Positions 23,213 through 43,339 of a stretch of 64,000 nt of DNA are shown here, one piece after another. The number at the start of each line of letters is the position of its first letter. The first letter of the stretch is position 1. This stretch comes from Artemisia argyi. Its lineage: Eukaryota > Streptophyta > Magnoliopsida > Asterales > Asteraceae. A program made the translations under genes and the position numbers. The DNA is taken from the NCBI GenBank assembly GCA_030686995.1, contig CM060704.1:114368042-114432041 (forward strand). The letters are read 5' to 3'. Below the pieces are notes generated by a model. The model saw only the letters and a program-made list of their open reading frames with translations. It did no database searches and had not been told where the DNA came from.

Positions 23213-25017
23213 CTTAAAGACCCGTTGACACCGGGTTATTTTTTAAAGAAATAAAGAAAGTGAGATGATAAGAAAAGTAATAACGTAAACATGTTCCATT
23301 TAAATTATGAAAGAAAGAATGAGACAATGCGTCAATTATCTGATAAGCAAATTAGTTTGTTACAATTATACTAACAAACGTCCAAGCGTTGGCTATTGTA
23401 AAATTGATTGTCTCAAACATAAAATGATTGGTGTGAGCGCCTATCAAATTCAAAACCCAATCCATGCCGTAATGATACGCCTTCAAGTAAAAGATAACTA
23501 TGACCAGCTTACTCCTCATATTTTTTCTTAATATGTTATTTCTTTAAAAATACTCGTCTATCAGCCATTAAGCTTGCTCTCATTGTTCTAAATCCAATAT
23601 GGTCTATTTCATAGAAGTAAACGGTTAAATATGAAATGTAGCTTCCATAGCCACATGTATTGGCATCCTAACTATGTTTAATAAAAGTTAATGATACATG
23701 AAAATAGGAAAATGAGCATAAATTTAACATGCTTGCATATGTGATCTATTTCAAAACCACACTCTACAATGTGTAAACAACAACCTTCATAAAAGGTTTT
23801 ACATCCGAACATCGAGTCACAATACAAGATATCTTGACGTGCTATCGAATATTATAAGCCCTAACCACCCTTATAGTAAATGGTTGACCCTTTGAAGGAG
23901 CTTGAATGTACACTTCACTGGTATACAATAAAAATGACCATTAAAAACTAACTATAAACTATAATCAAAGATTTGAAATACATTCACAATCACCTGGCAT
24001 GATAATATAACTTACCTCAAACAATAAACATATAAGCATAATTCATCTCAAACAAAAGCTGCGAAATACAATATGGATCCGCTCCCATTCATTTCAATTT
24101 CGGCTACAAAGTTTACTAAGTCACGCTATGAAGATACACACATACAAAAATCAGCTATGGACCCTTTCAAACATTTAGAGGTGTATTCGAATTACACTTT
24201 TAGTGAATCATTAGAAAACATAGTACATAGCCTCGCCCCACTTTGCCGTCTAACATTTCCATAGTTTCTCATGTTCTATTGTCGTGCACAAACCCATGAA
24301 CCTGCATTTATCACAAGATTTTGTTCATAAAATGATAGTGTTGCAAGAAACTATTTTACAACTTTGTTACTGAAAATTGTGTACTTGTGATTCGAACCTT
24401 TTACTAACGAAAAGACAAATTTGTATGTTAAAAAGTTTATGCATCAAGAAATTAGGAGTTTGTTGCTAAATCCCTTGTTTACGCCTCAACATGTTTTGAC
24501 CTATTGATCATTACCTGACCCACACATCTTGCCATCCCGAGAGTTTAACATAGCAAGAAAATATTTATTTACTTTTTGGATATACCTGATGTGGATTTCT
24601 ATCAATAATCGACTGCTCCTGAACATGAGTTTGCAAGGCCGCTACCCTTGATCACAATAGATTTTACCAAAAATAATATCATATATAGATGTCGTAATCT
24701 TGCTCCATTGAAATGTTTCACCGTAAAGATGAAACTGCAGGGTAAGGATACCCACAGGATCGAGCCGGATAGAACGCCCCCAAAATTTTCCTTTGAGATT
24801 GAAATCCACCCACAATTTTAATCAACATGTGCTTTGCAGTGACACGCAACAATCATAGGGTTGACTCACCTAAAAAAGAACAACAAAAAAAAGAGAGTAT
24901 ATTCATCATTCTTTATACCTGTAACAGACCTGTAGGAAAATATTATCCAATGGCATGTTGATCAAATGTCGTTTTTACCCAATATCCTGCTCATTTCTTC
25001 ACCTGTAGGCCTATTTG
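23211..25017. other. Non-coding region, no gene recognised
   Basis: No coding signal beyond short chance frames. The right part could hold diverged intron sequence of the ClpB pseudogene that begins at about 25018, but no further ClpB motif was found. Confidence 0.4.
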
Positions 25018-26812
25018 AGCTCAACAGCACCATTCAGATCATAATCATGCTCAGATGCTTCCGTTTCTTGGTTTACCTTATCGATCATTCAGAAAAAGAA
25101 AAATAATGAACAAATAAACCAAAACATATAATGCACTATGTAATACTTTAGGAAATTGATGTAAATTACCTCTTCCTTGATTGACCATATTTGAGTTATC
25201 AATGAATTCTCACGCTCCCATTGCTCATTTATTTTGTTTTTCTTTATAAGCTTTTATAATGTTTTCCAGCTTGGACAACATTTTTTTGGATGCTTTATCA
25301 GTTTCGGTTTTAAGTCTCAACCTCTCCATCTCGAGCTTTAAAACAGCTCGATCTATCTCGTCCAGTTTAGTGGGCTTGGATGTGATTTCAATTTTCAGTT
25401 ATGCAGCTGATGCATCTACCAAGTCAAATTGCCGCAATAATAAACCAACACTAATATGTTCAATTATTACAAATTTATATTGCATACAATTAATTGAACA
25501 TAAAGATGTTGTTCTAACCTTAATTTGTGAGCCAAAAAGTGCTCTGTTATGTATCTATCGGCATGTATAGATGTGGAAACTAAAGCACCATGAGAGATTT
25601 TGACCCCATGATGAAGTTCATACCGCACACGTAGTCCATGAAGAATGGAAATTGTGCCTTTGACAGACGATTGATCACAGAATACTTGTTGAAACCTACG
25701 CTCAATAGCCCAGTCATTTTCGATATACTTTTTGTACTCATCCAATGTGGTCGCTCCAATAACTCACTTCGACCATGCATTGGTTTCAAAATATTAGCAG
25801 CATCCATCGCTCCGCTAATAGCTCATATACACACAAGTCACATTAATACAATCATAAAATAAGGCATAATCCATAGTAATTAAGCAGGTGGCGCAACAGA
25901 ATGAATTGCTGACCTGCACCAACTACTGTGTGAATCTCATCAATGAATAGAACAATTTATCTTTTGGAAGTCGAAACTGTTAGAGTTTAACAATTAAATA
26001 GCACGTATTGCGGAAGCTAGGATCAAGTATAACACATAAATATTAACTAAAACATAAATAGTAAACGTACCCGATGCACTTCAAATTAACCTTGATTCTT
26101 GTACAAATATATCAATGATAAACCCCTTACCGTTTTGTTTATTGATCTCTTGATAATTACTAAAGTAAGTAATTACCTCGTTCTTGTACACACAAACTAC
26201 CAACGAATAAAGGTTTGATGCAAGTAAACAAAACACTTAATATTTTGGATGAACCAAAATCGACCCAAATCCCTAAGTTGGGGTTGTGTCGATCGGCCAA
26301 GAAAACAAAGAGGAAAAGAAAAGACTTTAGGGTTGTGTGTGTGCACAAAAGATGTGAAACCCTAACCCTTGGCCTTGTATATATACTAGAGTAAACTTGG
26401 AGCACAAGACAAGCATGGGTTGGGCTTCCCCTCCCTATGATCGACCGGCCTAGGCACCCCCAAGGGGTGTTCTAGATCCTTCTTGACTCCTTGTTACACT
26501 TTAGTCCTTATCTTTCGTTACTAACGATAGTTAGTCCATACGGTTAATAACTAACGACCATTTAGTCCATTAAGTGTTTATAAATATACATATACGATAC
26601 ATTTAACATATATATATTTATTTTACATTATTCTTGTTTGTAAAGTGTGCAATCCCGAGATCTCGGGTTCGATACTAGACATTTACATATTAATGTTTAT
26701 ACGTAACATTTAACAGAAACCTCTTTATGAATAGCTTTAAATCGCCCTTAGATTCTCCTCTGTATTTAGCACCAACAACCAATGAACCCATATCCAGTGA
26801 GATAAAGGATCA
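25018..26812 (-). pseudogene. ClpB/Hsp100 chaperone pseudogene, mitochondrial ClpB4-like, interrupted by a solo LTR
   Basis: Minus-strand pieces line up in order with the first AAA+ domain and middle domain of plant ClpB. ISLDMGSLVVGAKYRGESKG and LKAIHKEVS lie near 26800-26715; IVLFIDEIHTVVGAG (Walker B) near 25965-25920; MDAANILKPMHGRSEL near 25807-25760; ERRFQQVFCDQSS and RYELHHGVKIS near 25700-25600. IEITSKPTKLDEIDRAVLKL and TDKASKKMLSKLEN (middle coiled coil) follow near 25410-25260, and ASEHDYDLNGAVELK near 25060-25020. Intron-like spacers remain, so it is a decayed genomic copy, not a retrocopy. Breaks: a TAA before IVLFID, a short deletion and frameshift after GRSEL, a stop after DASAA, a stop after KEKQNK, and a 738-bp solo LTR after KEVS. 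The second AAA+ domain is absent. KEVSTSK and the coiled coil resemble ClpB4 more than chloroplast ClpB3, from memory. Confidence 0.85.
25978..26715 (-). mobile_element. Solo LTR (738 bp), probably Ty1/copia, inserted in the ClpB pseudogene
   Basis: Bounded by TGTTA...TAACA and flanked by the exact 5-bp duplication GAAAC (25973-25977 and 26716-26720). Removing it rejoins ClpB codons for KEVS and TSK in frame. The minus orientation is suggested by TATATATAC near 26385 (minus) followed by a leader-like region with AGGGTTAGGGTTT. A solo LTR is the usual product of recombination between the two LTRs of a full element. Copia is a guess from the TGTTAGAGTTTAAC end. Confidence 0.9.
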
Positions 26813-30225
<3,413 letters not shown>

Positions 30226-30592
30226 CTGAGCTTGTAAGCTCAGCCGCATTTCTTTTCTCATGCGGTAGGTTTAGTAGGAAGTTGGGTTTGTGGATGAGAG
30301 ATCTTATTTTGGGCTTAGAAGACTTCACCCTGATTAGCTACTGGCTAGACTTAGAGATGATTAGAAGTATTTGATGTTGGGCTTAGTATATTGTACTTGG
30401 GCTTAGTTCAGCGTTGCTGCTCTTTTGTATTTTATTTAGTTTATCCTTGTAACCTTTGTATACTCTATATTAGAAATGTATCTCCGTTTCGCTTGTGTTC
30501 TGATTTGACTCCATAATGTTACACTTTATCCCTTCTCGGGTTGGGTTGTTATAGTCCTTAACCATTTGATTGCATCCATGGGTGATGCGAGG

Positions 30593-32053
30593 ATTGCGGC
30601 CACGCAAAAGGTTATACTTCTCAAGGGATCTTGAGAAGCTTGCAATCCTCCACGCAGTGTACCTGATCGTTGTAGTGTAGTATAGGTATGTCCGGGAGAT
30701 TGATTGTTCTCTAGGGGAATAATATCGTTAGGTTGAAGTGTATGACGATTTACGCCTAAAGGTGAGGGATGATTCTTTTTATATTTTTTTTAGTTTTATA
30801 AAAGCAAGTAAAAAATCGCGGTTTTAGATGAATGGGCGAAATTAGTTGCTAGTCAACTAACAAAAAAGCTACTTATAATAAACAAAAATTAAAATAACAG
30901 AAAAGTAAATGTGGTGAACTTCTTATAATGAGACAAACGTGTTTACTTAAATTTAATTACTCCATAGTTATCTTTTATTGAATTATTGAATGTCATAGTG
31001 CAATTGTTTTAGTTGAAGCGTTGTATTCCTTAATACCAATCGTGGGGGTGTGCTACCTTCCCCAACTCTATAAATATCAATTTCACCTACAACCGTAAGT
31101 CAATTACGCAATCATAGGATCATAAACCTCAACTCACGCATTAAATACAACGAGAAACACCTATATTGCACATAAGGTTACGTTTTCTAAGATGTTCAAG
31201 CTAGTTACACAAAGGAGGTCAGTCAGTTTTCTTAGCCTAACGTGAAGCAATCAACTAAACAATAGACAACACAACAATAATCAATAACTAGGTTTCATTA
31301 GATCTAAGCAAACACTAAATAACTTAAGCTATCATGTTAAAAGAAAGAAAGATAAACAACTATCAAACAACACATAGATATATTGAATGATTAAAAGAAA
31401 CTTAACTTCAATTAAACATGGAAGAAAAGAGGCTGTGAAAGCCCTACAAAAGTTGTAAACTTCATCTAGGGTTTGAGTCTCCAAAGTGTCACACTAATGA
31501 ATGAAAAATTGAAAAGTATATATAGATTTCCACAGCTGACGGCGTCAGGTTATAGATCCTGGCGTCGTCAGACCACCGTGATTAGGGTTTCTTCTTGTGC
31601 AAGTCAACCTTCTGTCGCCGTCGCTCTTTGTCATCTGACGCCGTCAGGTTGAGTTTTGACACCGTCATTCTTTAAGCTTTCTGAGCCGTCTCTCACAACA
31701 TTAACTCTAGACATCCTTATTCTAATTACACCTGACGCCGTCAGGTTTAAAGTCTTCAAAAGTTCACTGAGGCGACGTGTGTTAATTTTCCAAGCTCATG
31801 ATTACCAAGTGACGGCGTCACTAATTAAGGCGTAACGCCGTCAGGTGTCTTTTCTGACAGGTTTTTCGCGACTGCTGTTTTCTTTTCTTTTAAGCCCAAA
31901 AACGAATAAAATGCTTCAAATTCTAAAAATCACGTCCCAAGTACCTAAAATACGAAGAAAAAAAAAAACAATTTAAGACAATATTTGATCATATAAACAC
32001 GATTAATTAGGCTTAAATAACCCCTTAAAAAGGTATCAAATAAATCCTTATCA
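30593..32053 (-). mobile_element. Athila-type solo LTR (1461 bp)
   Basis: Starts TGATGCGAGG, ends CCTTATCA (TGAT/ATCA) and is flanked by the exact 5-bp duplication ATGGG (30588-30592 and 32054-32058). It is related along its length to the LTR at 6211-7660, including GCAGTGTACCTGATCGTTGT, the TATATATA box and the TGACG palindrome array. No internal element sequence is attached, so it is a solo LTR from the same family. Confidence 0.92.
31517..31843 (-). promoter_or_regulatory. U3 promoter of the solo LTR: TATA box and TGACGNCGTCA palindrome array
   Basis: On the minus strand, full palindromes lie at 31820-31810, 31743-31733, 31646-31636 and 31547-31537. One-mismatch copies lie at 31843-31833 (TAACGCCGTCA) and 31667-31657 (TGACACCGTCA). 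All are upstream of TATATATA at 31524-31517. Spacing differs from the 6211-7660 LTR, but the arrangement (array, then TATA 12 bases past the last palindrome) is the same. Confidence 0.6.
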
Positions 32054-32058
32054 ATGGG

Positions 32059-32777
32059 TAGCACACAACTCTAGATGCATCCCTAAAAATAGAGGTTCAT
32101 TCCCACGGAATGGACCAACTCATTCATATTGTGACGCTAATTTATTCACATCACACACCTTGCAGTCGTCACGTGAGTGTCACCCCAACACTTGAGTCCG
32201 GTCATAGCTTGAGGTCATTATCGAACGTGAAAAACTATACGCGTGATTACCATCACCGAACTCCCCAATACGTACCTTATATAAACACTTCTCACATATG
32301 TTTAACAAATATAAAAGCTCGCAGCAACGTGGTAACCATTTACCTAAACATTTGAATTCATGTTATTTTTTATTTGTTTTTCTTCAAGATTATTTAATAT
32401 TTGATAGTTTTTTGTTTGATTGATCTAAGTTTATTTATAGGTTATTTATTTATTTTGTCTTAATTTTTATGGTAGCCGAAAACAAAGTTGGGAACAATAT
32501 GAACATGTTCATTTTGAGCTTCTAGAGTTTTAGTTAGATGTGACATGTTTGGACCAATGAGCTATTGACATGTGTCATTAATGACACCAACCAACCCGAA
32601 TAAACAAAAATACATTTTAAGAACATTTGCACGCTTCTTAGCTGAATTTACATAGTATTTTATAAATCTCTAGAACCACTTAACGAGTCAAAAATTGGAT
32701 CCTGAACCTAAACCTTAACCTTAACGTAACACATACATACACACATTCAGAGGGTCTTTAAATCCACATCACACTTC
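32059..32777. other. Intergenic and upstream region of the PDI gene
   Basis: No coding sequence. CCAAT occurs at about 32552 and a leader-like A/C-rich stretch precedes the TATA box. A canonical ER stress element (CCAAT-N9-CCACG) was looked for and not found. Confidence 0.5.
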
Positions 32778-32783
32778 TATAAA
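32778..32783 (+). promoter_or_regulatory. TATA box of the PDI gene
   Basis: TATAAA within CTTCTATAAAACCC, 53-58 bases ahead of the ATG. That places the transcription start near 32805-32815 and gives a short A-rich 5' leader. Confidence 0.6.
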
Positions 32784-32835
32784 ACCCATTTCACCAAAAA
32801 ACAATCCAACAAACCAAAAAAGAAAATAAAAAAAA

Positions 32836-37418
<4,583 letters not shown>

Positions 37419-38353
37419 TAACTGACAGGAATCAGCGGTTATTACGAGACACAGAGATGTATCCTCTCCTCTCGAGGTGGTCCAGCTTGGGTGACGTACT
37501 ATCTTTACATCCCGAGCTTACTTTCTTTTTTGCTAACCGTAGGGGAGAGAATGGCCATTCTGTAGACAGTAGTACCGCCAGTGACAGTAGAATCTTAAAC
37601 TTGTCAAAACTACCATAGTTATGTTCTATTTTCTAGCTTTTGGAACTTACGGCATACATTTGGTGCTATTTGAGGGGTGTTTATTGTATTGTGAATTTCA
37701 TATTATACTGTTTCAGTGATTACCGTACACATAAAATAGTAAAAATGGTTTATTACCAATGCACCAAGATCTATATATGATACATATCTTGGCAGTTGGC
37801 GTGTATGCAACATTATCATCTCATTCTCGGTTGGATATGATTGCTTAGTATTTCAGATACTGCACCAACCCTTTAGAGTACCAATGTGAATGAGCTGTTT
37901 TGGGTAATGATATCACCAGTTGATCAAATAGGCGAATTTAAATTGGTTAATGCCAATGAATCGATTTGGTAGGACTCCGGCTAATGACAAAATACCTCCT
38001 AATTTTTCTGTCGATTACTTTATAATTGTATAGCAAAGCCATATAGTTCCGTTTAGAAAAAACTTGGACATGAAGAACTCGTTGCAGGTTTGCAGTTCCT
38101 GACGGGACTTTGTTTGTCACGACAGGTATCATATGCTCATTTATGTTGTGTGATGCTCATTTGGTGGCAATGCATATGCAACACTTTGTTTAATTACTAG
38201 CTGTTAAACTAAACTATTCCATAGATTAACGGTGGAGCAACTGAACTTCTACAACCTGTGTTGATCATATCTGGGTTTCCCAAAATTGTAGAAATTTTCC
38301 AAAATCAAATGAGCAGGTTTCAATAATTAAGAAACTAGTCATTTGTAGGCTTA
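37419..38353. other. 3' UTR of the PDI gene and intergenic sequence
   Basis: The first 250-300 bases after the stop are the likely 3' UTR. No single canonical AATAAA is obvious; CATAAAATAG near 37731 is a candidate. The rest is intergenic without a recognised gene. Confidence 0.4.
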
Positions 38354-38575
38354 GGGTGTTTGGAAATGTGTTATGAAGTAATTATTGGTATGCAATAAAA
38401 AGATGTTTTGAGTTTTGGCAAAGCCACTGTGTAACATACCAACAGAACATATCTAAAAGTGCTATTATCTAAGCTATGCAGTTGAATCATTTCAAGCTTT
38501 TCTTTACAGAAGCATTATACGTCTTAATGCTTGAGATATCGAATCATTCTCGTATCATCTGAACAACAAACACCC
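38354..38575. mobile_element. Harbinger-like MITE (222 bp)
   Basis: Termini GGGTGTTTGG and the complement of GGGTGTTTGTTG, flanked by TTA at 38351-38353 and 38576-38578. Non-coding. Same terminal class as the MITEs in PDI intron 1. Confidence 0.7.
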
Positions 38576-38578
38576 TTA

Positions 38579-39458
38579 CATTTGTTTCTATCGACACAAA
38601 CTCACAAGTCACAACTCATTAATTGTGATCTACTCGTCTAGTTTGATACCATTAGGCGTTTTGGTCTTGGTGTTTCACACGCTTGCCAGTTAAGTGTTAA
38701 CTATTGACGGGTCAATTTTCTTTTGGAAGGCAACAATCAACCATCCAACTGTAAGATCATGCTAGTTTTTCAAAGTATGATTACACAAAACCTTAACTGG
38801 ACCAACGATCTTTTGGTTTTCTTTCGAGCATTTGGCTGCCGCCCCAACACCTCTCTCTTTGTGCGGGCAAGTTTTTTTTTTGGGTTCTGTGTGATATCTC
38901 CGTTCGTCCTTAGACCAAATTTATCGTTTGTCTATATTGTTTCAGGTCTTTTTTTCAAATAGGTTTTGTGTTTTAACAAGCGTAACGAACCTATTCGTAT
39001 GGTTTCTTGATTCTTATTCTTGTGGAAGCACAAAAACTTCCTTGCATATGTGAATAGAATCTAAAGAGGATAGTTGATTAGTGATTTAATTGACTCGAAA
39101 GACGTGGGCCTTGTGAGACACGCTTGATCAATCCGTACTCCACTCATCTACATGCAACTTCCTTCTAGACAAGGCATAAAGACATAATAAGATCTAGTAA
39201 GTTTCGTAACTAACATCTATTTGACATAACATGACAATATTAAAATAAGTGTACGAACCAAAAGTTACGACTTCAAGTTTCAATAAAAAGGAAATGTGAG
39301 TGTTTTTAGTTAACTGTAAATATGGTTCATTGGTTCCGTCTTGTGTAAGCACTCAAAAAGCTTTATATCAAGGTCGGTTTTTGTTACTTTTGTATTATCG
39401 ATTTCTTAAAAGTCTTGTTAATATCATAATACTAATATGTTTTGTATGAATCTTGTAA
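38579..39458. other. Intergenic region
   Basis: No coding signal or RNA gene recognised. A 79-codon + frame (38723-38962) looks like chance. Confidence 0.4.
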
Positions 39459-39796
39459 GACTAATGCTAATGGCAACACCACTTCCACAAAAGCAACCCC
39501 GCCATGTCAGCGCCACCTCAGCTTTCTCTCTCCACAACTCCACCCCAACCACAATTAGCTAGTGGTGACCACAAAAGCAACCCCACAAAAGCAACCCCAT
39601 TTTTGCATGCTTTGTACTACCATTTGAATATTTTACTCCCAAATTAAAACATTGATCATTCAAAGTTTCGGTTGGTGAGGCAACCGAATTGTGAAAAAGG
39701 TTGGAAGGCAACGCGTTGCTTTTGAGGTGTGCTAAGGGAAGTGACGCGTCACTTTTAGGGTCACTTGGTGAAATCCAACTCCCATTAGCAATAGTC
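39459..39796. mobile_element. Possible MITE (338 bp) with 15-base terminal inverted repeats
   Basis: GACTAATGCTAATGG at 39459-39473 faces GACTATTGCTAATGGG (minus) at 39796-39781. Repeated words AAAAGCAACCCC occur inside the left half. No clean target-site duplication, so the family is undecided. Confidence 0.5.
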
Positions 39797-40082
39797 AAAA
39801 TGAAACTAGAGATACATAATTAAAAAGTGAAACAGACAAAAATGAGGAAACGTGGGAGTGTCAGGGATTCTTTCACATGGATCACACCACCTTAAAAAAA
39901 CCAATAATTCTTTTATGAAAGCTGTGCATCTCTGAATTTCCCATGTGACACTGTTTTTTCTACACATTTCATTTCATTACTATATCATTTTGGAATAGTA
40001 CTTGTATTTGTTTTTAGTACTTGTATTTGTTTTGCTAATTTTATCTTTTGACTTTTATCAAAAGTAGGGTTACAGCTACGAG

Positions 40083-40702
40083 CTAGAGGTGACAATCGAG
40101 TAGTGTTCGTGTTAACTTATTTGGGTTCGTAGGTTGACGGGTTGAAATAATCTCTACCCAAACACGACCCATTTATTAATCGTGTCAAGAAGCTCAACCC
40201 TAACCCAGACCTGCATAACACACATAACCCATTTATGGCCCGTTTAACCTGTTTAAGTAAATAGGTCAAATAATGAATAAGGTTAATGTTTGTTGATTTA
40301 ACTAGTTTAAATGCACAAATAATATAATGATCTAAAATATGATAAAACAACATATAAATAACTATACGACAATATGATATCTGAGTTATAAGGGTCAATT
40401 TCAATAATATCTGAGGTGTAATCGTAATTCACTCATATTAAGAACATAACAAGATACATTTAATCCATATCTAACATTATAACCAAGTTATGTATTTTAT
40501 TTTTAAAGGCTTATATACTTAAACGGGTTCACGTGTTGACCTGTTTAATACTTACTCAAACCAAACAAGATCCGTTTATTAAACAGGTTAGACGGGTTGA
40601 CCCGTTTTTTACCCAAACCTGTTTATCCTCGACCCAAACCTGTTTAACTTCGTGTTGGGTTCGTGTCGTTTATCGTGTCGTGTCGAGAACTGCCACCCCT
40701 AG
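40083..40702. mobile_element. 620-bp non-coding element with CTAGRGGTGRCA termini and a 13-bp flanking duplication
   Basis: Ends CTAGAGGTGACA and the complement of CTAGGGGTGGCA. Flanked by TTACAGCTACGAG (40070-40082) and TTACAGCTGCGAG (40703-40715), 12 of 13 identical. The interior is full of GACCCGTTT/AACGGGTT and CGTGTCG words in both orientations. It codes for nothing. The terminal inverted repeat suggests a DNA transposon, but a 13-bp duplication is longer than usual for hAT (8) or Mutator (9-11). Confidence 0.65.
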
Positions 40703-40730
40703 TTACAGCTGCGAGTATATGTGTAACTAA

Positions 40731-41599
40731 GGGGCTGTTTGATAAAAAAAAAAATACTACCTTCGTTCCTAAATAAATGTTCAGTTTGACTTTTCAGAGT
40801 TAAATTGGTTCAACTTTGACTTTAACTATTTTTGTGCGTGTTATATAATATTTGATGCAAAATATATGAATGGATTGTATATTAAGTTTATTTTTCAATG
40901 GTATAATTTTTTTATCATGTATTAAATAACACACTCAAAATATTTAAGGTCAAAATTGAACCAGTTTGACTTTGAAAAGTCAAACTGGACATTTATTTAG
41001 GGACGGAGGAAGTATGATTTAGCGCTGAATGAATCAAAGCTGCTAAATGATTCTAAGATGCTGAGTGAAACTGATTTTGTGTGAAAATTATTGTTTGATA
41101 ATTATTCTGAATAAGCAATCTGAGTTGTCTTAAATTACCAATTTAACCTTGTGTTTAGATTTGTACTGAGCAAAATATATAGTTTAAAAAAATAATAAAA
41201 ATATTTACGCGAATAGAAATATAATATAAAGAAAACAATGTTAAAGTAAGCAATAAAATTTAAATAGACTTATCAAAATATCATAAAACAATATTAATTA
41301 CGAACTAATTTTAAAAAGAGCTCATTATCATTTAAAAAATAACTGATCAATGATTATAAAATCACGAGAACTAGTTTACTCTTAAAGAAATGATTCAATG
41401 CATATATAAAAGTTGACTGTTGTATGCACTCGAAGATGACATTTATGTAATTTTTGTGCTGCTTAATCATTTTGCATGTCTTTAATGCTGACCAATTCAG
41501 CCTAGTGGAACGATTAAGAGAAGGAAAAATGTTTATCAAACAATCAATCTCACTTAATGATTCATGATAAGGCCCATTAAGAGGCTATCAAACACCCCC
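40731..41599. mobile_element. Harbinger-like non-autonomous element containing a Stowaway MITE
   Basis: Termini GGGGCTGTTTGATA and the complement of GGGGGTGTTTGATA, flanked by TAA (40728-40730 and 41600-41602). Length is 611 bp without the nested Stowaway. No transposase. Confidence 0.78.
40757..41012. mobile_element. Stowaway-type MITE (256 bp)
   Basis: Terminal repeats CTACCTTCGTTCCTAAATAA and the complement of TTATTTAGGGACGGAGGAAG, flanked by the TA duplication (40755-40756 and 41013-41014). This is the Tc1/mariner Stowaway signature (CTCCCTCCGTCCC-like). The inverted repeats extend inward through GTTTGACTTTTC. Confidence 0.9.
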
Positions 41600-41790
41600 T
41601 AAATTTTCTTGCGTATAAATGTTTTTAACGAGAAATTAGGTCACCGGGCGTTGTGACAGAGCCATTATAGCATTCATTTTCAGTTAGTTTCACCATTATG
41701 TTGATTTCGGCAAAATAAAATTACATCAATTTTGAAAATACGAATTTTACATATTATTAAAAGAGTTTTTCTAACTTGTGCCTTAGGGGC

Positions 41791-41923
41791 ACAAGTTAAG
41801 CACACAAAACGTACACCAAAAGTACACAGAGACCCACATGAATGTATATCTGTCTGTACTTTTATGTGGATCCTTGTGTACTTTTTCGTGAGCCTTTGTA
41901 TATTTTTGGTGTGCTTAACTTGT
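41791..41923. repeat. Foldback repeat
   Basis: ACAAGTTAAGCACAC (41791-41805) and GTGTGCTTAACTTGT (41909-41923) are perfect complements. The complementarity continues inward through ACCAAAA/TTTTGGT, GTACAC/GTGTAC and CCACAT/ATGTGG. A smaller hairpin (CTTGTGCC...GGGCACAAG) overlaps its left edge. Probably a small MITE. Confidence 0.65.
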
Positions 41924-42929
41924 TAAAAGTACATGAAATTCAAAGTTGATCATAAGAGTGCTAGGAGTACCTGCGGTAGGGTGCGGTGCGGTAAGCTACC
42001 CCGCACGGTAGCACCGCCGCCTCCACTTTTACACCGCACGGGGAGGGGAGTTGAGTGACTTTCTCACGCACGGGAAGAAAATTGAAAAAGGGACGTTGGG
42101 TAGAATATAGCCGTTGCAACGGTTATTTTTTTATTTTTTTATTTTGTACTTAAAGGAAGATGATGATCGGATTGGATATTGAATGGTGGATGAAGGTGAC
42201 AAAGGAAGATGATGATAGGTAAGAGATCCTATCCGATTGGATTGGATTTTGGTCTTTTGTGATAAGGGTAGTTTTGTAAATAAATGGATGTTTAATGTAA
42301 TTTCATAGGACTATTTTTTTTTTCGTGATAAAGACTAGGTGATTTGCAATTTAAAGAGTGTTTGTTCGTGATGATACCGATGATGATGAGTATTTCGATA
42401 ATGTTGACGTGGTACCCGAGACACAATCAATTGATGACGAGGTCGAAGAGGAGGAAGAGGTCGAACCGCATGTTCAAAAGAAAAAAAAAACCAAGTAATA
42501 ATATTATGTAATGTTATTTTATGTTTTTTAAAAATATTATGTAATGTTTATTTAATTTTAATGAAATTTTAGTTTTAATAAAGTTTAATAGAATTTAAAA
42601 AAGAAAAAAGGAAGAAAAAAAAAAAAAAAGTGAGTGAAGGGTGAGTGAAGTGCCGCCTCCAAAAAAGAAGTGAGTGACGGGTGAGTGATGAAAAAAGTAG
42701 GAAATGATGTGGCGCAAGGAGATTGGTTGGGAGTGAGTGAAGAGAATGAAGGTGAGTGATACACTCCCTCCACCCTAATATGCAAGATCGTGAAAAATAA
42801 TTTACGCAAATTATAATTTTTCATTGTTCAGCCAGCTTTTCAATAAACTATCAAACCACTACAGAACAGATGATCAAAAATATAAAAGTACTTTATATAC
42901 AAACGTAATTTGCAATATACCTTAAACAC

Positions 42930-42960
<31 letters not shown>

Positions 42961-43108
42961 TTGTTTTTTTAGATGGTGCAAACCACCAAGCACATACAAA
43001 AATTACACATTTGCGTTTGGAGGTGGCAACTATGATCTTTCGCGTGTGGTGACACCCCTCTCAAGTCTAGACTATTAAGTTCCAACTGCCTCTGACCGCG
43101 TCTGAACG

Positions 43109-43145
<37 letters not shown>

Positions 43146-43304
43146 GGTCTGAACGGCAAAAATGTCTGACTATGTCTGACCGGTTTAAATTCAGAAACTG
43201 TTTAGAGCCTCTTTTTTAAAAACAAACACAACCTAACACTATTGAACATTTTTCCTATGTTGAGTAACTTAATTAATACACATATACTTTAGTAATCTGA
43301 TTTG

Positions 43305-43339
<35 letters not shown>

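Noticed and set aside
26160..26405. 81-codon minus-strand frame
   Set aside because: Lies wholly inside the solo LTR at 25978-26715 and has no domain.
26655..26690. tRNA-like GGGTTCGATACTAG segment
   Set aside because: B-box-like, but no A box at the right distance or cloverleaf; it lies in the solo LTR.
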